Source: Psychromonas sp. B3M02
GTDB lineage: Bacteria; Pseudomonadota; Gammaproteobacteria; Enterobacterales; Psychromonadaceae
Assembly: GCF_003318165.1 (NCBI RefSeq)
Contig: NZ_QOCB01000131.1
Location: forward strand, 1 to 61,162
Reading direction: 5' to 3'
DNA: 61,162 nucleotides
Shown: positions 38,071 to 45,714 of the stretch, piece after piece
How the letters are laid out: every line of letters starts with the position of its first letter
How positions within the stretch are numbered: the first letter of the stretch is position 1
Position numbers and translations under genes: made by a program
Notes under the pieces: generated by a model
Databases searched by the model: none
Told to the model about the DNA's origin: nothing
Seen by the model: only the letters and a program-made list of their open reading frames with translations

Positions 38071-38517
38071 CTAATCAATAGGCATTGAATCCGCTTTTAC
38101 CACCTTATTTTCAATAACAGAGACACCCGCCCACTTTCGTACCAACTCAAGATAAACGCCAAATGGACGGCTGATCACCAACATGATTAAAGATGAGGAT
38201 GCGATTAAGCTCATAATCTCTTTACTATCGGCACCTGCAATAACCAGTGTTAACACATAAATAGGCACCTGAAAGATCATAAAAGCCAAACTATCAACAA
38301 GCGTATTACCCCACCCAGTTGTTGGCTTTGCTGCTTTGAACAAAAAGTCTCGCCAAATCCCATAAGGCCGAGCAGTAACCACCATCATAGGGATCATGAT
38401 CAAGCGCGTCACTAATACTTCATAAGGATCCATTCCTGCAATAAACAGTTCCGTAGAAGCTGCAAGCAATGTAAAGAACACAACCGTCGCAACTGTATCA
38501 ATAATAAAACAACGCAT
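38071..38517 (-). CDS. alaE: AlaE-family L-alanine exporter
   Basis: An inner-membrane protein of 148 aa with four predicted helices, matching AlaE (YgaW) in length and pattern: IIDTVATVVFFTLL, ELFIAGMDPYEVLVTRLIMI, RPYGIWRDFLFKAA, and LADS-type LVDSLAFMIFQVPIYV in the middle. AlaE exports L-alanine; function here is inferred from family. The ATG follows AAAGGGAGAGGGC. It is convergent with nth. Confidence 0.88.
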   Translation of the reverse strand: MRCFIIDTVATVVFFTLLAASTELFIAGMDPYEVLVTRLIMIPMMVVTARPYGIWRDFLFKAAKPTTGWGNTLVDSLAFMIFQVPIYVLTLVIAGADSKEIMSLIASSSLIMLVISRPFGVYLELVRKWAGVSVIENKVVKADSMPID

Positions 38518-38740
38518 GCCCTCTCCCTTTAACGACTTTCAATGCCCCTAACGATGCAACAGTCACTATTTAATTAACAAACTATGCTAATCAAGCTAAC
38601 AATGCAATACATCTAAATGGCAGTGACTCTCTTTCATGAACAAATACCTGACTCAATTCAAGCAACACTAACTTGCCTTTATTGAGCAGAAAGATATTCT
38701 GTATTATTCATATTAAATAAAATTATAAAAGTTGAAGTTT

Positions 38741-39346
38741 ATGCCCTTTCGTTACCTAAGACACACATTATTTATTCTACTCGGTTCAGCGACCTTTGGA
38801 CTTTCCGCAGCAAGTATTGGCACAGTAACGTTAGATAACGGCGCCACAGTTCAATTAAACAATGACCACACGTGGGAATATATCGCGGTTAACGCTGAGA
38901 TAACTACAAAAGCTGATAATACAATTGCACCAGCCGTCATCGCCCCGACTACAGTAATACCTGCTAGCACAGAAAAAACAGCAAAAGATAAATCATCACT
39001 AGTGCGTTCAGGATTGTTAAATACGGCCGTAAAAAGTGATGTCAAAGTGACCTTTACTGAAGCCACTTGGCGAGAGCAATCCCTTGGTTTGAAGTTTGCC
39101 TTATCCAGTAATAACTCAGAGGGTGTGGTAATAGTAAAAGTAGCCGTTACTTTTTATGATGACGATACCAAGCAAATATCAGAGCAAACCTTCAACGTTT
39201 GGCAAGCTAGCTACCGATTACCTAATACTTATCTTCGCCAAGGTGAAACAAGAAACAGCCGAGTCATTTGGGTTGATGGTATCGACAAAGCTAATTGGAC
39301 AGATAAATTACTGAGTTTGAAGATAGTTGAAGTAGAGACGCGTTAG
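38741..39346 (+). CDS. Secreted protein of unknown function (DUF3157-like)
   Basis: A 201-aa protein with a signal peptide ending around FGLSAAS. It then has a short beta motif, TVTLDNGATVQLNNDHTWEYI, shortly after the signal, a Thr/Ala/Pro-rich linker (about residues 52-90) and a beta-rich C-terminal domain. The N-terminal motif resembles DUF3157 proteins of vibrios; this is from memory and not verified. ATG 38741 is preferred because it opens the signal peptide; a TTG three codons earlier is possible. No neighbour suggests a role. Confidence 0.7.
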   Translation: MPFRYLRHTLFILLGSATFGLSAASIGTVTLDNGATVQLNNDHTWEYIAVNAEITTKADNTIAPAVIAPTTVIPASTEKTAKDKSSLVRSGLLNTAVKSDVKVTFTEATWREQSLGLKFALSSNNSEGVVIVKVAVTFYDDDTKQISEQTFNVWQASYRLPNTYLRQGETRNSRVIWVDGIDKANWTDKLLSLKIVEVETR

Positions 39347-39484
39347 TTTTTATGAATTAGCCAACGATAAAAATGAGTGTGAATTTATTATAACCACTCA
39401 TTTTTTATTACTGAATCCTTTATCTGACTCAATAAGTTATAAATCAATTATTAAAATTAATCGGCAAAAACCTTTGGAGTTATT

Positions 39485-39731
39485 ATGAATTCAATAAATT
39501 ACACAACTGCAAAAGCACATTTAGCCAATGTATGACGCATGTTTGTAATGACCGTGCTCCGATTATTATTACACGTAAAAGTGAAGTACCTGTTGTTATG
39601 ATGTCATTAGAAGATTACAACGCATGCAAGAAACCACATATTTACTGAACTCTCCAGCTAATGCTGCAAACCTTTTAGAACCGATTACAGATCTTGAAAC
39701 TGATAGTGGTATTCAGAATAAAAGCGAGTAA
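39485..39731 (+). pseudogene. Broken YefM/Phd-family antitoxin gene
   Basis: Three successive frames give an almost complete YefM-like protein: MNSINYTTAKAHLANV, then MTHVCNDRAPIIITRKSEV with VVMMSLEDYNA, then QETTYLLNSPANAANLLEPI to the stop at 39731. Compared with YefM, two single-base deletions, near 39532 and near 39625, explain both frame changes. A YoeB-type toxin, which should follow, is absent. It is a decayed orphan antitoxin remnant. Confidence 0.85.
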
Positions 39732-40070
39732 GTGCATTTCTTCAAGAACATATGTATCAATACGCAAAATACTATTCAATATACTTTTCTTCGTTTCAAA
39801 AATAAGAGCAGCAATACAACAAGAAATAAAGTGATAATGAGGTATCTTAGATAACTATAATTTAAATTTGGCTTGAATAATCTCATCTATAACTAGACAG
39901 CGAAAATTCCAGTGCCACTATAAGCATAAGAGAACTGATACATGAAGGATCAAGTATTGCTCGTCAAAATTTATCGATATCCAAGTCTTTTAAGGTATCA
40001 GATTTTGATTGCTTATACTTATACACTCAATATTAGATATTATTACCCTGAACTTAATGAGAATATTAAA
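39732..40070. other. AT-rich intergenic region without recognisable gene
   Basis: I see no toxin gene, RNA gene or terminator here. The DNA is AT-rich with scattered stops in all frames. It lies between the antitoxin remnant and the small lipoprotein gene. Confidence 0.5.
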
Positions 40071-40436
40071 ATGAAGAAAATTATATTCGTTACACTTATC
40101 TTATCTCTAAGTGGATGTTTTGAATTAGTTAAGCCAGCTATATTAGATCCATCAAGCGCAGAGGCAATTGAAGATTCAGCTCAAAAAATCATAAGTGGAC
40201 TCACGGAAGAAGAGGAAAAAGAGTTCAATAAAGCACTGCAATACTATTCCTTCCAAGCTTATAAAATTGTAATGAATAATGCCTTTACGACTAGTGGAAT
40301 GAAGCCGCATGATGAAATAATGAGAGAAAGTTACAGTTCAATAGCCGGTTTGACAGGAAAACAGATTATCGAAAAGTACCATTTAGTTTTAGAGAAAAAA
40401 CGCATTAAAACTGAGAATAAAAATATCAAAATATAA
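40071..40436 (+). CDS. Small lipoprotein of unknown function (DUF6694-like)
   Basis: A 121-aa protein starting MKKIIFVTLILSLSGC, a lipoprotein signal with Cys 16. The mature part is helical and charged: DPSSAEAIEDSAQKIISGL, then TEEEEKEFNKALQYYSF and a short C-terminal IAGLTGKQIIEKY segment. This layout resembles the DUF6694 lipoprotein family, from memory. An upstream extension of 43 residues in the same frame has no signal-like start and is rejected. The gene lies in the small accessory patch. Confidence 0.7.
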   Translation: MKKIIFVTLILSLSGCFELVKPAILDPSSAEAIEDSAQKIISGLTEEEEKEFNKALQYYSFQAYKIVMNNAFTTSGMKPHDEIMRESYSSIAGLTGKQIIEKYHLVLEKKRIKTENKNIKI

Positions 40437-40549
40437 AATTAATTAGTTTAATAACTGAGTCTCGATATAGAGCAAGCTCAGATCTTTAATTTTACACGTA
40501 AAAACATTTGTGCAAGCTAATTTCGTATAGTGACCGTAATTCAGCTTCC

Positions 40550-41161
40550 TTATTTATAGTTATTAATTACCTCTGTATCCTGAGTGGATAAGCTTGGCGT
40601 CAGTTTTGTAATTCGGTGTTTAAATATCCTTTTAAACTCATTGCATGACCACTGAAATGTCACGGTGTGGCAATGCATATCGTCATCGGTAATTTGAATA
40701 TCATAAAAAGTTCGTGGGTGTGTCAGCTTATTGCGACTACCTTTGGCGCGCAAAAAGTCACGATAATTTTCTCCACTAGCATCAAATTGAAAATCATCTA
40801 GACCCCAAAGCTTAGACGCGATCTTAAATGTAAGTTTAAGGTTTTCCTCAATAGGCAAAAACTTCTGTTCTTTCGAGTTAGGCGTTATAGAAAGGCCGCC
40901 TAATACATTTAACTCTTTGCCTGACAAACTTTCTTTTCCGCCCTCTAACCTTAAAGTAGAGCGAATTTCTACCTTTATGATTTCAGCTATAGCTTCGACC
41001 AAAGCAAAAACTGATCTGACAACTGCACGCCGTAAGAATTGTGACTCTTTTTCCTTATCAAGCACTTCATATGCTTTTAACACATCAGCTTGTAATTCTT
41101 CAAAAAGCTCATAAGCTCTGACGACCCCTTCGCCTTTACTGATATCTGGAATTTCTGACAT
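40550..41161 (-). CDS. HEPN-like protein of unknown function
   Basis: A 203-aa soluble, mainly helical protein. Residues 16-70 are long helices, and RDFLRAKGSRNKLTHPRTF contains R143-N-K-L-T-H148, the R-x4-H signature of HEPN domains. Many HEPN proteins are RNases in toxin-antitoxin or anti-phage systems; others only bind nucleotides. The start is ATG 41161 with GGAGAG upstream; a nine-residue extension is rejected. No MNT nucleotidyltransferase or other antitoxin partner is adjacent. It lies beside the broken antitoxin gene and small lipoprotein, so it is accessory DNA. Confidence 0.65.
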   Translation of the reverse strand: MSEIPDISKGEGVVRAYELFEELQADVLKAYEVLDKEKESQFLRRAVVRSVFALVEAIAEIIKVEIRSTLRLEGGKESLSGKELNVLGGLSITPNSKEQKFLPIEENLKLTFKIASKLWGLDDFQFDASGENYRDFLRAKGSRNKLTHPRTFYDIQITDDDMHCHTVTFQWSCNEFKRIFKHRITKLTPSLSTQDTEVINNYK

Positions 41162-41465
41162 CAAACTCTCCTTTGCACCTAACAGCACATTAAACTGAAA
41201 AATTCCACATTTCAGGCAGAAAAACGGAATCAGTGATTACATTAAAATTAACATAAAAAAACATCTATAGTATATGAAATCAGATAATTAAAGTTTTTAA
41301 TAAAATGCCTGTCTGTAGATAGATGGAAAAAGTCCAGATTAACAACGAAAATATGGAATGCTGAGCACTCTGCATGTAAGCCTATATAAAGCTAAAGGTA
41401 GGAATACAACAAATAGGATTTTTATTTTGAAACGAGTTATAGAAAGTACTTAAAACAACAGACAT
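41162..41465. other. Intergenic region upstream of the HEPN-like gene
   Basis: An AT-rich stretch of about 300 bp. It should hold the promoter of the HEPN-like gene. I see no other feature. Confidence 0.45.
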
Positions 41466-41495
41466 AAAAAAGCCGAGTTAATTAACTCGGCTTTG
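41466..41495 (-). terminator. Intrinsic terminator after yehS
   Basis: AGCCGAGTTA-AT-TAACTCGGCT is followed on the minus strand by a run of T. It lies 25 bp past the yehS stop. Confidence 0.9.
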
Positions 41496-41519
41496 ATATT
41501 GGATTGAAGCTAAATAAAT

Positions 41520-42020
41520 TTACTCAGCATCAACTGCGTCAGTACTTGGTTTAGTTCCACGGAACTGCACTGTGATACCGTCAATAAAGCGACGTAGTAG
41601 TTGATCGCCACAAGGCTTGTAATTACGATGATCAGACTTTCTAAATAATGCAGATAACTCGCCTTTAGATACAGGGAAGTTAGCTAATTTAAGCGCGTTT
41701 AACATATCTTCATCTTTAAAGTTTAACGCAATGCGTAATTTACGAAGAATATCGTTGTTAGATAAAATCGCTTTAGCAGGCAATACAGCAGGTACTGCGC
41801 CCTCTTTACGGCCACGTTTTTCATAGATTAAGCCGTCAAGAAACAAGGATAAAACGCTGTCACGGCATAGTACAAAACCTTCCGCGTCTTCTTTAGCAAT
41901 AATACTATGTAAAAAATCAACGCTCATTTCGTTATCAACTGAAGCAAAGATGGCTAGCATTTTTGTATCATTTAATTGCAGTGCATAACGTACACGGCGT
42001 AAAACATCATTAGTAATCAT
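41520..42020 (-). CDS. yehS: DUF1456 family protein, YehS-like
   Basis: A 166-aa protein with two repeats of the DUF1456 fold: NDVLRRVRYALQLNDTKMLAIF at the start and NNDILRKLRIALNFKDEDML after the middle, each followed by an LFLDGLI/RRFIDGI-type segment. The function of the family is unknown. Length and repeat layout fit E. coli YehS (156 aa). It is 59 bp downstream of nadA on the same strand and ends at a good terminator, so it is probably cotranscribed with nadA. Confidence 0.9.
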   Translation of the reverse strand: MITNDVLRRVRYALQLNDTKMLAIFASVDNEMSVDFLHSIIAKEDAEGFVLCRDSVLSLFLDGLIYEKRGRKEGAVPAVLPAKAILSNNDILRKLRIALNFKDEDMLNALKLANFPVSKGELSALFRKSDHRNYKPCGDQLLRRFIDGITVQFRGTKPSTDAVDAE

Positions 42021-42079
42021 AAATTCTCAATAAGTTGAGTGATAGTAAGCTCATTCTGTGAGAGCTTACAATAAAACGC

Positions 42080-43138
42080 TTACGCGTTACCTTTAACTTT
42101 TAACTGTTGCTCAGCGGCAAAGTTTAACATTCTATCTAAAGATACAAGTGCACCTTTAGCAACATTAGGGTCAACATCTATCTCATGCCCTGATGCATCG
42201 TTTAATGAGTCGTATATCGCTTTAAGGCCATTCATTGCCATCCAAGGACAATGAGCACAGCTACGACAAGTTGCACCGTTACCAGCGGTTGGTGCCGCCA
42301 TCATCTCTTTGTCTGGACACGCTTGTTGCATCTTGTAAAAGATACCAGTATCAGTCGCGACAATTAACTTTTTGTTTGGTAATGTTTGTGCCGCTTTAAT
42401 TAATTGGCTAGTAGAACCAACAGCATCAGCTAATTTAACAACACTCTCTGGTGACTCTGGATGAACCAGTATAGCAGCATCAGGGTAGATTGCTTTCATA
42501 TCGCGCAATGCACTCGCTTTAAACTCATCATGCACGATACAGTCGCCTTGCCACATGATCATATCTGCTTTTGTTTCACGCTCAATGTAGCTACCTAAGT
42601 GGCGGTCAGGTCCCCAAATGATTTTTTTACCTTCGCTATCTAAATGCTCAACGATCTCTAACGCAATGCTCGATGTCACGACCCAATCTGCGCGTGCTTT
42701 AACGGCTGCCGAAGTATTTGCGTAAACCACAACGGCACGTTCTGGATGTTCATCACAAAAGGCAGAAAACTCTTCCACAGGACAACCCACGTCTAAAGAA
42801 CAAGTTGCAGCTAGCTCGGGCATTAATACGGTTTTGTGTGGTGTTAATATTTTTGCTGTTTCACCCATAAAGCGAACACCAGCAATGATTAATATTTTTG
42901 CTTTATGATCTCGACCAAAGCGAGCCATCTCTAAAGAGTCTGCAACATAACCACCAGTTTCTTCAGCTAAAGCTTGGATTTCAGGATCGGTATAATAATG
43001 AGCGACAAGTACCGCATCTTTTTCAACAAGTAGTTTTTTGATTTTAGCTTTGTAATCAATCTTTTCCTGTGAAGTTAATTCAACAGGTTTACCAGGAAAT
43101 GGATAATCAGATCCAACAAGCGGGGAAAATTGGCTCAT
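42080..43138 (-). CDS. nadA: Quinolinate synthase A
   Basis: It condenses iminoaspartate with dihydroxyacetone phosphate to quinolinate in NAD biosynthesis, using a 4Fe-4S cluster. The 352-aa protein contains the three cluster cysteines expected in the family, in [25 protein letters not shown] and [17 protein letters not shown], and the substrate motif [12 protein letters not shown]. It lies just downstream of the tRNA-Lys array, as nadA does in E. coli after the lysT cluster. Confidence 0.98.
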   Translation of the reverse strand: MSQFSPLVGSDYPFPGKPVELTSQEKIDYKAKIKKLLVEKDAVLVAHYYTDPEIQALAEETGGYVADSLEMARFGRDHKAKILIIAGVRFMGETAKILTPHKTVLMPELAATCSLDVGCPVEEFSAFCDEHPERAVVVYANTSAAVKARADWVVTSSIALEIVEHLDSEGKKIIWGPDRHLGSYIERETKADMIMWQGDCIVHDEFKASALRDMKAIYPDAAILVHPESPESVVKLADAVGSTSQLIKAAQTLPNKKLIVATDTGIFYKMQQACPDKEMMAAPTAGNGATCRSCAHCPWMAMNGLKAIYDSLNDASGHEIDVDPNVAKGALVSLDRMLNFAAEQQLKVKGNA

Positions 43139-43245
43139 TATTAACTCTTAGATATAGAAAAATGGGTGCAGATTATAGCAACTTAGGAGAAAAAAAGTAA
43201 TGAATATTTGCTAGGAGTAGATATATAAAGGTGGAAGTAAAAAGG

Positions 43246-43321
43246 TGGTGGGCCGTGAAGGATTTGAACCTTCGACAAATGGATTAAAAGTCCACTGCTC
43301 TACCAACTGAGCTAACGGCCC
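43246..43321 (-). tRNA. tRNA-Lys (UUU), copy 1
   Basis: 76 nt including encoded CCA. Acceptor GGGCCGT/ACGGCCC, D arm GCTC/GAGC, anticodon loop CTTTTAA (anticodon TTT), T arm GAAGG-TTCAAAT-CCTTC; every arm pairs. Confidence 0.98.
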
Positions 43322-43385
43322 ATATAGTTTTATATGGATATGGTTTTGTTTAATGAAATTACTTTTAGATTAAAAGTACTTCAAT

Positions 43386-43411
43386 GGCTCTACCAACTGA
43401 GCTAACGGCCC
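43386..43411 (-). pseudogene. Truncated tRNA-Lys 5' unit A
   Basis: 26 nt identical to the tRNA 5' strand and D arm. The anticodon arm, T arm and CCA are absent. Confidence 0.85.
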
Positions 43412-43475
43412 ATATAGTTTTATATGGATATGGTTTTGTTTAATGAAGTCGCTTTTAAATTAAAAGTGCTTCAAT

Positions 43476-43493
43476 GGCTCTACCAACTGAGCT
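43476..43493 (-). pseudogene. Truncated tRNA-Lys D-arm unit B
   Basis: Only the D-arm sequence AGCTCAGTTGGTAGAGCC remains, directly after the CCA end of copy 2 in the direction of transcription. Confidence 0.75.
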
Positions 43494-43503
43494 TATATAA
43501 AAG

Positions 43504-43579
43504 TGGTGGGCCGTGAAGGATTTGAACCTTCGACAAATGGATTAAAAGTCCACTGCTCTACCAACTGAGCTAACGGCCC
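43504..43579 (-). tRNA. tRNA-Lys (UUU), copy 2
   Basis: Identical in sequence to copy 1, 76 nt with CCA and anticodon TTT. Confidence 0.98.
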
Positions 43580-43606
43580 ATATAGTTTTATATGGTTTGT
43601 TTTTAA

Positions 43607-43621
43607 CTCTACAACTGAGCT
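43607..43621 (-). pseudogene. Truncated tRNA-Lys D-arm unit C
   Basis: The shortest remnant: AGCTCAGTTGTAGAG, with one base lost in the D loop. Confidence 0.6.
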
Positions 43622-43632
43622 TTATATAAAAT

Positions 43633-43708
43633 TGGTGGGCCGTGAAGGATTTGAACCTTCGACAAATGGATTAAAAGTCCACTGCTCTACCAACTGAGCT
43701 AACGGCCC
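43633..43708 (-). tRNA. tRNA-Lys (UUU), copy 3
   Basis: Identical to copy 1, 76 nt with CCA and anticodon TTT. Confidence 0.98.
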
Positions 43709-43772
43709 ATATAGTTTTATATGGTTATGGTTTTGTTTAATGAAGTTACTTTTAAATTAAAAGTGCTTCAAT

Positions 43773-43798
43773 GGCTCTACCAACTGAGCTAGCGGCCC
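43773..43798 (-). pseudogene. Truncated tRNA-Lys 5' unit D
   Basis: Acceptor 5' strand and D arm only, with one substitution (GGGCCGC in place of GGGCCGT). Confidence 0.85.
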
Positions 43799-43862
43799 AT
43801 ATAACTTTATATGGTTTTGGTGTTGTTTGATGAAGTCGCTTTTAAATTAAAAGTACTTCAAT

Positions 43863-43880
43863 GGCTCTAACAACTGAGCT
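43863..43880 (-). pseudogene. Truncated tRNA-Lys D-arm unit E
   Basis: D-arm remnant AGCTCAGTTGTTAGAGCC with a D-loop change, directly after the CCA of copy 4 in the direction of transcription. Confidence 0.75.
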
Positions 43881-43890
43881 TATATAAAAG

Positions 43891-43966
43891 TGGTGGGCCG
43901 TGAAGGATTTGAACCTTCGACAAATGGATTAAAAGTCCACTGCTCTACCAACTGAGCTAACGGCCC
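43891..43966 (-). tRNA. tRNA-Lys (UUU), copy 4
   Basis: Identical to copy 1, 76 nt with CCA and anticodon TTT. It is the promoter-proximal intact copy. Confidence 0.98.
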
Positions 43967-44030
43967 ATATAGTTTTATATGGTTATGGTTTTGTTTAATG
44001 AAGTCGCTTTTAAATTAAAAGTGCTTCAAG

Positions 44031-44056
44031 GGCTCTACCAACTGAGCTAACGGCCC
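44031..44056 (-). pseudogene. Truncated tRNA-Lys 5' unit F
   Basis: Acceptor 5' strand and D arm intact; the rest of the tRNA is absent. Confidence 0.85.
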
Positions 44057-44120
44057 ATATAGTTTTATATGGTTATGGTTTTGTTTAATGAAGTTACTTT
44101 TAAATTAAAAGTGCTTCAAT

Positions 44121-44146
44121 GGCTCTACCAACTGAGCTAACGGCCC
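44121..44146 (-). pseudogene. Truncated tRNA-Lys 5' unit G
   Basis: Same structure as unit F and exactly 90 bp from it. Confidence 0.85.
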
Positions 44147-44210
44147 ATATAGTTTTATATGGTTATGGTTTTGTTTAATGAAGTGACTTTTAAATTAAAA
44201 GTGCTTCAAT

Positions 44211-44228
44211 GGCTCTACCAAATGAGCT
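44211..44228 (-). pseudogene. Truncated tRNA-Lys D-arm unit H
   Basis: D-arm remnant with one change (AGCTCATTTGG). It is 90 bp from unit G and nearest the promoter. Confidence 0.75.
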
Positions 44229-44281
44229 TTAGTTTAAGCTAGAACATGATTTGCATCACGTGTTGCTCTCAACTGCGGCGT

Positions 44282-44309
44282 ATAATATACAAATATTTTC
44301 AGAGCGCAA
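44282..44309 (-). promoter_or_regulatory. Promoter of the tRNA-Lys array with GC-rich discriminator
   Basis: On the minus strand, -35 TTGCGC (44304-44309), a 16-bp spacer and -10 TATTAT (44282-44287), then the GC-rich discriminator ACGCCGCAG, typical of stringently controlled stable-RNA promoters. Units H, G and F would be transcribed before the first intact tRNA. Confidence 0.65.
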
Positions 44310-44360
44310 CAAAAAAATGCCACTTTTATTTCATGTGCTGAGAAATTAAACAAAATCAGA

Positions 44361-44398
44361 TTTAAGCACAATTAATCTAGATAAAATATGTGCTTAAA
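44361..44398 (-). terminator. Hairpin at the cpoB stop codon
   Basis: TTTAAGCACA and TGTGCTTAAA are exact 10-bp complements around an 18-nt loop, one arm covering the cpoB stop. There is no T-run, so read-through into the tRNA array is possible. Confidence 0.4.
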
Positions 44399-45122
44399 GT
44401 GCCTTTAAACGTTTAGCAGCTAAGTTGGCTGCAGATGAACTTGGATACTCAGTGACCGTCTTCTGATAGAAAGATTTCGCAGAATCAATCGAACCAGCAT
44501 ATTCATCAATGATACCAATTTTAAATAGTGCATCAGCGCGTTTATTAGAATCAGGATATTTTTCCGTGACCACTAAGAATGCAACTTTAGCTTCATCTCG
44601 TTTTTTTTCTTTGTAGAGGAGTTGCCCTAACCAGTATTGCGCGTTCGGAACATAACTTGATTCAGGGTAATCAATAACAAAAGCTTCGAAGGCAGTAATT
44701 GCCTGAAGGTATTGCTTATCATTAAGCACTAAATCAACAGCGGCTTGATAAGCAGCTTTGTCTGTACCAGGAGCAGCTGGTGTTGCAGATACAGCAACAG
44801 GTTGTGAAGTTTGCTGACGTTCATCTAACATTTGATAGAGATTACGTTGACGCTCTTCAATTTGCTCTAGGTCATTGGAAAATACTTCCATTGAACCTTT
44901 AATTTGATTTATCTCTTGGCCTAATTGATCTAACTGAGTTTGAAAACGAATTTGCATTTTATTGCGTATCGTCATTACTCTAGTTAGCTCATCCATACGT
45001 TTTAGTAATTCAGCATTACTAGCCGTACTGACTGTAGCATCTGAAACAGGTGCCGCAGCATAGCTTGGAAAAGAGAAAAAAGCGGTCAAAAGCATGACCG
45101 CTGATAGATTACGTTTTTTCAT
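44394..45122 (-). CDS. cpoB: Cell division coordinator CpoB (YbgF)
   Basis: A periplasmic protein of 242 aa that coordinates peptidoglycan synthesis by PBP1B with Tol-driven outer-membrane constriction. It has a signal peptide (cleavage near SYAAAP), a coiled-coil trimerisation region (about residues 35-95) and C-terminal TPR repeats (AFVIDYPESSYVPNAQYWLG, FLVVTEKYPDSNKRADALF, FYQKTVTEYPSSSAANLA). It is the last protein gene of ybgC-tolQRAB-pal-cpoB, followed by tRNA-Lys genes as in E. coli. Confidence 0.96.
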   Translation of the reverse strand: MKKRNLSAVMLLTAFFSFPSYAAAPVSDATVSTASNAELLKRMDELTRVMTIRNKMQIRFQTQLDQLGQEINQIKGSMEVFSNDLEQIEERQRNLYQMLDERQQTSQPVAVSATPAAPGTDKAAYQAAVDLVLNDKQYLQAITAFEAFVIDYPESSYVPNAQYWLGQLLYKEKKRDEAKVAFLVVTEKYPDSNKRADALFKIGIIDEYAGSIDSAKSFYQKTVTEYPSSSAANLAAKRLKAL

Positions 45123-45129
45123 ATAGAAA

Positions 45130-45684
45130 TTAGTAAACTAATTCTGCACGACGGTTTTCAGCACGAGCTGACTCGTTGTGACCTAGGTTAACAGGCTTCT
45201 CTTCACCGTAGCTTACTACAGTGATTTGGCTTGCTGAAACACCCATGTTTTCTAGGTAAGTAGAAACAGCTAGACCACGACGTTCGCCAAGTGCGATGTT
45301 GTACTCTGGCGTACCTAATTCATCAGCATGACCTTCAACAGTGATTGATTTATCAGTGTTGTTTACTAAGTATTTAGCATGTGCATCTAAGATAGTTGCG
45401 TATTTAGGAGAGATAACTGATTTATCAAACTCAAAGTTGATAGTTGTCTCTAAAATCGCACTAGTGTATTGCTCAACTAATTTTTCTTCAGCAGTTAATT
45501 CAATTGCTTGAATTGTATCTGTTTGAACTGCATCTTCAGCTGCTTTTTTAGCTGCTGCCGCTGCTTGCTCAGCTTGTAGCTTCGCTGCTGCTTCTGCATC
45601 CGCATCTGTAGTTGAAGAACAAGCACCTAATGCTAACATTGGTAGTGCAATTAATAAGCCTTTTGAAATCATAGATAGATTCAT
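45130..45684 (-). CDS. pal: Peptidoglycan-associated lipoprotein Pal
   Basis: An outer-membrane lipoprotein of 184 aa that binds peptidoglycan and TolB. The lipobox is LALGAC (Cys 22). An Ala-rich tether (about residues 28-50) is followed by an OmpA-like domain with NFEFDKSVIS, VEGHADELGTPEYNIALGE, and SYGEEKPVNLGHNESARAEN with the final RRAELVY. AAGGA precedes the ATG. It is 30 bp downstream of tolB. Confidence 0.98.
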   Translation of the reverse strand: MNLSMISKGLLIALPMLALGACSSTTDADAEAAAKLQAEQAAAAAKKAAEDAVQTDTIQAIELTAEEKLVEQYTSAILETTINFEFDKSVISPKYATILDAHAKYLVNNTDKSITVEGHADELGTPEYNIALGERRGLAVSTYLENMGVSASQITVVSYGEEKPVNLGHNESARAENRRAELVY

Positions 45685-45714
45685 TTTATTTCCTTAGTAC
45701 GTTTTTAATTAAAA

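Larger units (their letters stand above)
43246..44228 (-). repeat. tRNA-Lys array with 90-bp degenerate spacer units
   Basis: Four intact tRNA-Lys genes and eight truncated 5' units. In the long spacers each unit carries, in order on the minus strand, a tRNA 5' fragment, a hairpin ACTTTTA-ATT-TAAAAGT, the word AAACAAAACCATA, and a CCATATA-AAAC-TATATGG hairpin whose last GG is the start of the next tRNA or fragment. The unit period is 90 bp (for example 43411, 43321 and 44146, 44056). Confidence 0.9.

Noticed and set aside
39732-39941. Possible YoeB toxin after the broken antitoxin
   Set aside because: No frame gives a YoeB-like sequence; stops are frequent.
43246-44228. Repeat array as a possible CRISPR
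   Set aside because: The regular units are tRNA-Lys genes and their fragments. Spacers are themselves repeated, so they are not unique, and there are no cas genes.
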